Part shown: positions 14,242 through 18,858 of the stretch, piece by piece
How positions within the stretch are numbered: position 1 is the stretch's first letter
How the letters are laid out: every line of letters begins with the position of its first letter
Origin: Betaproteobacteria bacterium
GTDB taxonomy: Bacteria > Pseudomonadota > Gammaproteobacteria > Burkholderiales > JAHFRG01
DNA: 18,858 nucleotides
Direction: 5' to 3'
NCBI GenBank assembly: GCA_023258935.1
Contig: JAHFRG010000019.1
Span: 1 to 18,858, forward strand
Program-made: the position numbers and the translations under genes
The notes under the pieces: generated by a model
The model's database searches: none
What the model saw: the letters and a program-made list of their open reading frames with translations, nothing else
What the model was told of the DNA's origin: nothing

Positions 14242-14788
14242 GCTTCCACTTGATCGAGCAGCCCATGCTGGGAATCTGTTCTTCAGGGCCCTGGCTGGTG
14301 CGCGCTATCTGCAGCATGGCTTCAAACAAGTCGCGCCGCGCGTTAGGTACGATGTCCTTGCGAGAGGCGTCCAGCCTGCCGCGGTATTGCAGTTCCAATT
14401 TGGAATTAAAGCCGAAGAAATCAGGCGTGCACAACGCGCCATAGGTTTTCGCCACTTCTTGCGTTTCATCCAGTACGTAGGGAAATGGAAACTTGAATTC
14501 GCGTGCTACTTTAACCATGTTGTCGAACGAATCCTCGGGATAATCGGAGGGATCGTTTGACATGACAGCAATGGAGCCGATGCCGTATTCCTTCAGTTCT
14601 TTGCAATCACGCACGATGCGCTCGCGCACCGCTTTCACGTATGGGCAGTGGTTGCAGATGAACATTACCAGCAAGCCCATTTCGCCGCGCACATCGTTCA
14701 GGCGGTAGCGCTTGCCATCGACACCTTGCAGGTCGAAATCCACCGCTTTCCAGTCAAAGTTGCATATCGGGGTTTGCAGGCTCACCAT
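14225..14788 (-). CDS. thioredoxin-like (AhpC/TSA-redoxin) family protein
   Basis: A 187-residue thioredoxin-fold protein. The N-terminal segment FDLQGVDGKRYRLNDVRGE is typical of the redoxin / AhpC-TSA branch, followed by strand MGLLVMFICNHCPYV with the redox pair Cys45 and Cys48 (CNHC). The segments IAVMSNDPSDYPEDS and the cis-Pro region CTPDFFGF are also family features. There is no signal peptide, so it is cytosolic. It is likely a thiol reductase or peroxidase-like protein with unknown partner. A good GGAGA ribosome site stands 7 nt before the ATG. It shares a 68-nt divergent gap with rsmE and overlaps the inositol-phosphatase gene by 17 nt. Confidence 0.9.
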   Translation of the reverse strand: MVSLQTPICNFDWKAVDFDLQGVDGKRYRLNDVRGEMGLLVMFICNHCPYVKAVRERIVRDCKELKEYGIGSIAVMSNDPSDYPEDSFDNMVKVAREFKFPFPYVLDETQEVAKTYGALCTPDFFGFNSKLELQYRGRLDASRKDIVPNARRDLFEAMLQIARTSQGPEEQIPSMGCSIKWKHGTSD

Positions 14789-14856
14789 AAAATTTCTCCA
14801 TTAATCACGTCTTCACCTTTATATTATCATGCACTTGTATCTAAACCCTCTCTTAT

Positions 14857-15588
14857 ATGACCCTAGCGCGCTTCTATCATTCCAGTGAATTAGCCCCGCA
14901 TCGTGAAATCTTTCTTGATGAAGCGGCAGCGCACCACGCCGCGAGGGTGTTGCGCCTCAAGCAAGAAGATGCGGTGGTATTGTTCAATGGCAAGGGCGGG
15001 GAATATCCGGCCCGGATTACCGGCATAAGCAAAACGAAAGTGACGGTACTGACAGGCGAATGGCAAAACATCGAGAGGGAATCACCGCTGCATATCATCC
15101 TGGCGCAAGCGGTGTCGTCTACCGAGAAAATGGATTTCACGGTGCAAAAAGCGGTGGAGCTGGGCGCAACAGCAATTCAACCGCTGGCATGTCAACGCAG
15201 CGTGGTGCGTGTGGACGCAGCACGTGCACAAAAGCGCATTGAGCACTGGCGAAAGGTGGCGATTGCAGCTTGCGAGCAATGCGGGCGTAACCGTGTCCCG
15301 CAGATTGCGGAGATGGTTTCGCTGAAAAAGTTTCTCGTCAAAGCAGAAAACGGTGCACAGCGGTTGATGCTTTCTCCCGGAGGCGGCTTGTCCTTCAAGC
15401 AGCTCAAGTACCAAGGCGGCGGGATAATCTTGCTGGTTGGAGCGGAAGGCGGATTGACAGCGGAGGAAGAACAAGCCGCCAGCGGCGCCGGGTTTACTCC
15501 GGTCACTTTGGGGAAACGCATTATGCGCACCGAAACCGCGGGACTTGCCGCGCTTGCCGCAATACAGAGCTTATGGGGAGACTTTTGA
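14857..15588 (+). CDS. rsmE: 16S rRNA (uracil-1498-N3)-methyltransferase
   Basis: A 243-residue SPOUT methyltransferase that modifies U1498 in the small-subunit RNA using S-adenosylmethionine. The N-terminal PUA-like part includes AAHHAARVLRLKQED. The conserved TEKMDFTVQKAVELGATAI and CQRSV segments mark the family. The trefoil-knot SAM-binding segments are LLVGAEGGLTAEEEQAA and LGKRIMRTETAGLAAL. The family usually reads GPEGG where this protein reads GAEGG, a mild change. There is no clear ribosome site. The stop TGA is followed without a gap by the ATG of the isoaspartyl peptidase gene. Confidence 0.96.
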   Translation: MTLARFYHSSELAPHREIFLDEAAAHHAARVLRLKQEDAVVLFNGKGGEYPARITGISKTKVTVLTGEWQNIERESPLHIILAQAVSSTEKMDFTVQKAVELGATAIQPLACQRSVVRVDAARAQKRIEHWRKVAIAACEQCGRNRVPQIAEMVSLKKFLVKAENGAQRLMLSPGGGLSFKQLKYQGGGIILLVGAEGGLTAEEEQAASGAGFTPVTLGKRIMRTETAGLAALAAIQSLWGDF

Positions 15589-16515
15589 ATGTACGCCGTC
15601 ATCGTTCATGGAGGATCGGGAGCCTGGGAAGAGCAACATAAACGCGCGGCGTTACAGGGTGTGAGGCGCGCGGCGGAAGCGGGAAGAAAAGTGCTGGCTC
15701 AAGGAAAATCCGCACTCGATTCAGTAACTGCAGCAGTGGTGTTGCTGGAGGACAACCCGGTGTTCAACGCCGGCACCGGTTCAGCGCTGAACCTGCATGG
15801 CGAAGCCCAGATGGACGCGAGTGTCATGGTGAGCAACGGTCTGCGTGCAGGGGGAGTGGCGTGTCTGCAGCGAGTGAAAAATCCGGTGTTGGTGGCGAGC
15901 AAGGTTATGGAGGAAACTGAACATGTTTTGCTGGCGGGCGAAGGCGCGCTCAACTTTGCCCGCGCCATGGGTTTTGCCGATTACGATCCGGTAACAGGTG
16001 AGCAGCGCGCAGTATGGCGAAAGAAACGCAAGGCGCTCGCTGCGTCAAAAAGCCAAAGCCGCATGCGGAATTTGTTAAAACGCCATCCCGAGCTTGCGAG
16101 AGGAACGGTGGGCGCGGTAGCGCTCGATGAAAGCGGCCATTTTGCTGCTGCCACTTCCAGCGGTGGATTGGCCCTGAAACTTCCCGGTCGTGTCGGCGAC
16201 ACTCCCATTCCGGGAGCGGGAACCTACGCTATGCCTATGGGCGCGGTATCCGTCACCGGCCTGGGCGAAATGGCGATGCGCTACCTTGTCGCCAAATCGG
16301 TGTGCGATCTGCTGGCGAAGGCCAGAAATGCGCAGCAAGCTGTGGATGAAGTTTTGTTGCTTTTGGCAGCGGAGCCGCGCGCGGATATGGGCATCATCAC
16401 CATAGACAGGCGGGGCAACATCGGCGCGGGGCACCATATCCAGGCTCTGATGCCGCATGCTTACTGTGTTTCAGGGAAAAGCAAAATTATTGCGAGGATG
16501 CAGGTCGGGCCTTAA
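15589..16515 (+). CDS. iaaA: isoaspartyl peptidase / L-asparaginase (T2 Ntn hydrolase)
   Basis: A 308-residue plant-type asparaginase precursor. It should self-cleave before Thr173 in ARGTVGAVALDE, making alpha and beta chains with Thr173 as nucleophile. Family signatures are VIVHGGSGAW at the N-terminus, NAGTGSALNLHGEAQMDASVM near 60-80, and SGGLALKLPGRVGDTPIPGAG with the beta-chain oxyanion and substrate residues, then TGLGE. These enzymes remove isoaspartyl residues from peptides and can release ammonia from asparagine. There is no signal peptide. A GGGGAG ribosome site lies inside the end of rsmE, and the start abuts its stop, so the two are co-expressed. It converges on typA, with 18 nt between stops. 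Confidence 0.94.
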   Translation: MYAVIVHGGSGAWEEQHKRAALQGVRRAAEAGRKVLAQGKSALDSVTAAVVLLEDNPVFNAGTGSALNLHGEAQMDASVMVSNGLRAGGVACLQRVKNPVLVASKVMEETEHVLLAGEGALNFARAMGFADYDPVTGEQRAVWRKKRKALAASKSQSRMRNLLKRHPELARGTVGAVALDESGHFAAATSSGGLALKLPGRVGDTPIPGAGTYAMPMGAVSVTGLGEMAMRYLVAKSVCDLLAKARNAQQAVDEVLLLLAAEPRADMGIITIDRRGNIGAGHHIQALMPHAYCVSGKSKIIARMQVGP

Positions 16516-16533
16516 AGCTAATTACCCGGGTTG

Positions 16534-18369
16534 TCAGGCGGCTTCGCGCGAAGCCCGTTTGCGCTCGTGTACTTTCAAATGGCGCTTGCGGATGCGTATG
16601 GTTTTGGGGGTGATTTCAACCAGTTCGTCGTCAGCGATGAACTCAACAGCCCGCTCCAGGGTAAGCGTAATCGGCGGCGTGAGCATGATCGCCTCGTCCT
16701 TGCCGGCGGCGCGGATGTTGGTGAGTTGCTTGGTCTTGATCGGGTTCACCACCAGATCATTGTCCCGGCAGTGAATGCCGATCACCATGCCCTCGTACAG
16801 GCGGTCGCCGGGGCTCACGAACATGCGACCCCGTTCCTGCAGTTTCCACAAGGCATAAGCCACCGCCTCCCCCCGCTGCGCCGAAACCAGGGTGCCGTTG
16901 CGGCGCTCGGGGATTTCCGGTTTCATTGGGGCGTAGCCGTCGAACACGTGGCTTAAGATACCGGTGCCGCGGGTCATGGTCATGAAATCCGATTGGAAGC
17001 CGATCAGCCCTCGCGCCGGAATTCGGTAATCAAGTCGCACGCGGCCCCGGCCGTCGGGCGCTATGTCCTGAAGCTCGCCGCAGCGCTGCCCCAGGGCTTC
17101 CATGACCGCGCCTTGGTTGGCCTCTTCCACATCCACCGTGAGAATTTCGAACGGCTCGCATTTCTCGCCGTTGATTTCACGAATCACGACTCGCGGGCGG
17201 GACACCGCCAGCTCGTAACCTTCCCGGCGCATGTTTTCCAGTAGGATGGTGAGATGCAATTCACCCCGGCCGGAGACCAGGAACACATCCGTATCCGCGG
17301 TATCTTCAACGCGCAGCGCCACGTTGGTTAGCAGTTCCTTCTGCAGGCGTTCGTGCAGTTGGCGGCTGGTCACGAATTTTCCTTCCTGTCCGGCATAGGG
17401 TGAAGTGTTGACCTGGAAATTCATGGTAAGCGTGGGTTCGTCCACAATCGGCAGGGGCAGAGCTTCCGGGCATTCCGGGTCGGCGAGAGTCACGCCGATG
17501 CCGATCTCCTCGATGCCGTTCACCAGCACGATGTCGCCGGCTTCCGCGATCTCCATGGGCACCCGGGTCAAGCCCTGGAAAAACAGCACCTGGTTCACTC
17601 GCGCTTTTTTCGGCTCGTCATGACCGTTCAAAATAACAACGTCCTGCGCGGACTTGAGACGCCCGCGTCGGATGCGCCCGATGCCGATGCGGCCGACGAA
17701 GCTTGAATAATCCAGCGCACTGATTTGAAGCTGGAGCGGCTCGTCGGGATTGCCGACGGGAACCGGCACATGTTTGAGTATGGTATCGAACAGCGGCCGC
17801 ATGGACAGCCCTTCACCCGCGCTACTGCTCGGCGCATCCGCAAGATCGAGCACCGCCCAGCCATTAAGCGCGGAGGCATAGACGACCGGGAAATCCATCT
17901 GCACTTCGGTCGCGCCCAGCTTGTCGAATAAATCAAAGGTGTGGTTCACCACCCAGTCCGGGCGGGCGCCGGGACGGTCCACCTTGTTCACCACCACGAT
18001 GGGTTTCAAACCCCGGGCCAACGCTTTGCGCGTCACAAAACGGGTTTGGGGCATGGGCCCCTCTACTGCATCCACCAGAAGCAGCACGCCGTCCACCATT
18101 GACAGCACTCGCTCCACTTCGCCGCCGAAATCCGCATGACCCGGTGTATCGACGATGTTGATGTGGGTGCCTTGGTAATTGACCGCCGTGTTTTTTGCGA
18201 GAATGGTGATGCCGCGCTCCCGCTCCAAATCATTGCTGTCCATGACCCGCTCAGCCACGTGCTGGTGGGCGGCAAATGTCCCCGCCTGGTGGAGCAGCTT
18301 GTCCACCAGCGTGGTCTTGCCGTGGTCCACGTGGGCAATGATGGCGATGTTGCGGAGTGCGCGGGGCAT
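16534..18369 (-). CDS. typA: translational GTPase TypA / BipA
   Basis: A 611-residue ribosome-associated GTPase involved in stress, low-temperature growth and 50S assembly. GTPase motifs are G1 AHVDHGKTT (12-20), the ERGIT switch I (51-55), G3 DTPGHADF (74-81), G4 NKVD (128-131) and G5 SALNG. Elongation-factor domains II and III follow, with VSGRGELHL, then the BipA-specific C-terminal domain with GLIGFQSDFMTMTRGTG, NDLVVNPIKTKQLTN and ITPKTIRIRKRHL. Length matches the family. The ATG has no strong ribosome site. The last codons contain a 16-bp palindrome (16540-16555). It is convergent with iaaA. The RND permease gene upstream ends 120 nt before its start. Confidence 0.98.
   Translation of the reverse strand: MPRALRNIAIIAHVDHGKTTLVDKLLHQAGTFAAHQHVAERVMDSNDLERERGITILAKNTAVNYQGTHINIVDTPGHADFGGEVERVLSMVDGVLLLVDAVEGPMPQTRFVTRKALARGLKPIVVVNKVDRPGARPDWVVNHTFDLFDKLGATEVQMDFPVVYASALNGWAVLDLADAPSSSAGEGLSMRPLFDTILKHVPVPVGNPDEPLQLQISALDYSSFVGRIGIGRIRRGRLKSAQDVVILNGHDEPKKARVNQVLFFQGLTRVPMEIAEAGDIVLVNGIEEIGIGVTLADPECPEALPLPIVDEPTLTMNFQVNTSPYAGQEGKFVTSRQLHERLQKELLTNVALRVEDTADTDVFLVSGRGELHLTILLENMRREGYELAVSRPRVVIREINGEKCEPFEILTVDVEEANQGAVMEALGQRCGELQDIAPDGRGRVRLDYRIPARGLIGFQSDFMTMTRGTGILSHVFDGYAPMKPEIPERRNGTLVSAQRGEAVAYALWKLQERGRMFVSPGDRLYEGMVIGIHCRDNDLVVNPIKTKQLTNIRAAGKDEAIMLTPPITLTLERAVEFIADDELVEITPKTIRIRKRHLKVHERKRASREAA
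16540..16555. repeat. 16-bp perfect palindrome in the typA 3' end
   Basis: GGCTTCGCGCGAAGCC is self-complementary over all 16 bases and lies within the last codons of typA, 25 nt after the iaaA stop. It could fold as a hairpin in either transcript, but no T-run follows on either strand, so a standard intrinsic terminator is not shown. ACCCGGGT at 16524-16531 is a second short palindrome in the same gap. Confidence 0.5.
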
Positions 18370-18399
18370 GATGAGTTAACGGTTTGACAAAAGTCGCGC

Positions 18400-18405
18400 A
18401 TTGTA
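18400..18405 (-). promoter_or_regulatory. possible -10 box of typA
   Basis: Minus-strand TACAAT within GTGTTACAATGCG gives a predicted start near 18393 and a leader of about 24 nt. The -35 region is poor. The 120-nt gap 18370-18489 otherwise holds a GC-rich CGCCGGCG stretch and no clear terminator for the upstream permease gene. Confidence 0.3.
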
Positions 18406-18489
18406 ACACAGAGAGCCCGGATTTATTGTTTAGCGGCAACGCCGGCGGCGGTTTTTGTGTTTAACTTAAGCGCTGCACATCGGGAATAT

Positions 18490-18858
18490 TTAGACCGTAA
18501 CGCGCCGCACTGCAAATTCCTTGACCAGTCCATAAATCGCCGGGATCACGATCAGGGCGAGAACCGTGACCGAGACCATGCCGCCCACCATCGGCGCGGC
18601 GATGCGGCGCATCACCTCGGAGCCGGTGCCGCTGCCCCACATGATCGGCAGCAGCCCGCCGATGATCGCCGCCACCGTCATCATGATCGGCCGTACGCGC
18701 ATCAGCGCGCCCTGGATCACCGACTCGTGCAGGTCCTCGGCGGTGATTTTTTCGCCCGCGTCCTGCCGCTTTGCGGCCGCCGCCTGTAGGGCGTGATCGA
18801 TATAGATGAGGATCACGACACCGATTTCAGCCGCCACCCCGAGCAGCGCGATGAAACC
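18490..18858 (-). CDS. heavy-metal RND efflux permease (CusA/CzcA type), C-terminal fragment
   Basis: The frame enters from the right edge (window starts at a Gly codon) and ends at 18490, giving the last 122 residues of a protein normally over 1000 long. GFIALLGVAAEIGVVILIYI is the transmembrane segment with the conserved acidic residue typical of the heavy-metal RND branch. Then come a charged loop (KRQDAGEKITAEDLHESVIQ), ALMRVRPIMMTVAAIIGGLL, MWGSGTGSEVMRRIAAPMVG and a last membrane span VSVTVLALIVIPAIYGLV. It is an inner-membrane, proton-driven metal-exporter subunit. The metal cannot be told from this part. The gene's start and its partners lie outside the window. Confidence 0.93.
   Translation of the reverse strand, partial: GFIALLGVAAEIGVVILIYIDHALQAAAAKRQDAGEKITAEDLHESVIQGALMRVRPIMMTVAAIIGGLLPIMWGSGTGSEVMRRIAAPMVGGMVSVTVLALIVIPAIYGLVKEFAVRRVTV

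Noticed and set aside
18427..18460. GC-rich stretch followed by TTTTTG on the plus strand as a terminator
   Set aside because: No plus-strand gene ends there, the stem is poorly defined, and on the minus strand, where the permease and typA lie, no T-run follows.
1..18858. Mobile elements, CRISPR arrays, toxin-antitoxin or defence systems, tRNA or rRNA genes
   Set aside because: No transposase, integrase, regularly spaced repeat, tRNA-like cloverleaf or defence-type protein was recognised; the gene content is housekeeping throughout.

Overview
The window looks like chromosome of a Gram-negative proteobacterium, most probably a betaproteobacterium. The reasons are the glnA / ntrB / ntrC layout with a sigma-54 promoter, the DUF4124 periplasmic proteins, the algH-ruvX-pyrR-pyrB order, and a dihydroorotase-like partner of pyrB that lacks metal ligands. 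No tRNA, rRNA, CRISPR array, insertion sequence, phage gene or integrase was seen. The genes are housekeeping, closely packed and often overlapping by 1 to 20 nt.

Left part (1-6077), nitrogen control. A minus-strand pair, rhodanese then a CDGSH / Fer4_19 / CDGSH iron-sulfur protein cut by the left edge, diverges from glnA. The 300-nt gap (1121-1420) holds two NtrC-type dyads 30 bp apart, a well-spaced sigma-54 promoter, and a second -24/-12-like element that is one base too long. glnA ends at a strong intrinsic terminator. A small exported DUF4124 protein with its own sigma-70-like promoter comes next, then ntrB and ntrC, which overlap by one base. The kinase and regulator that should act on the glnA promoter are therefore encoded about 2 kb downstream of it.

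Middle part (6074-13322), all on the minus strand. In transcription order, algH, ruvX, pyrR, pyrB and a catalytically degenerate dihydroorotase homologue form one compact run with overlaps at most junctions. A second run follows: oligopeptidase A, a DUF4124-glutaredoxin fusion and exonuclease III. Three start regions here (algH, pyrB, prlC) have good -10 elements very close to the start codon, which predicts short or absent 5' leaders for algH and pyrB.

Right part (13450-18858). A thioredoxin-like protein and an inositol-monophosphatase family enzyme overlap on the minus strand. Divergent from them are rsmE and an isoaspartyl peptidase / asparaginase, directly abutting on the plus strand. These converge on typA (bipA), whose last codons carry a 16-bp perfect palindrome. 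The right edge cuts a heavy-metal RND efflux permease, of which only the C-terminal 122 residues are present.

I see no clearly new biological system. The most interesting items are the glnA control region, the three-cluster iron-sulfur protein, the probable non-catalytic dihydroorotase and the predicted leaderless or near-leaderless starts in the pyr run.
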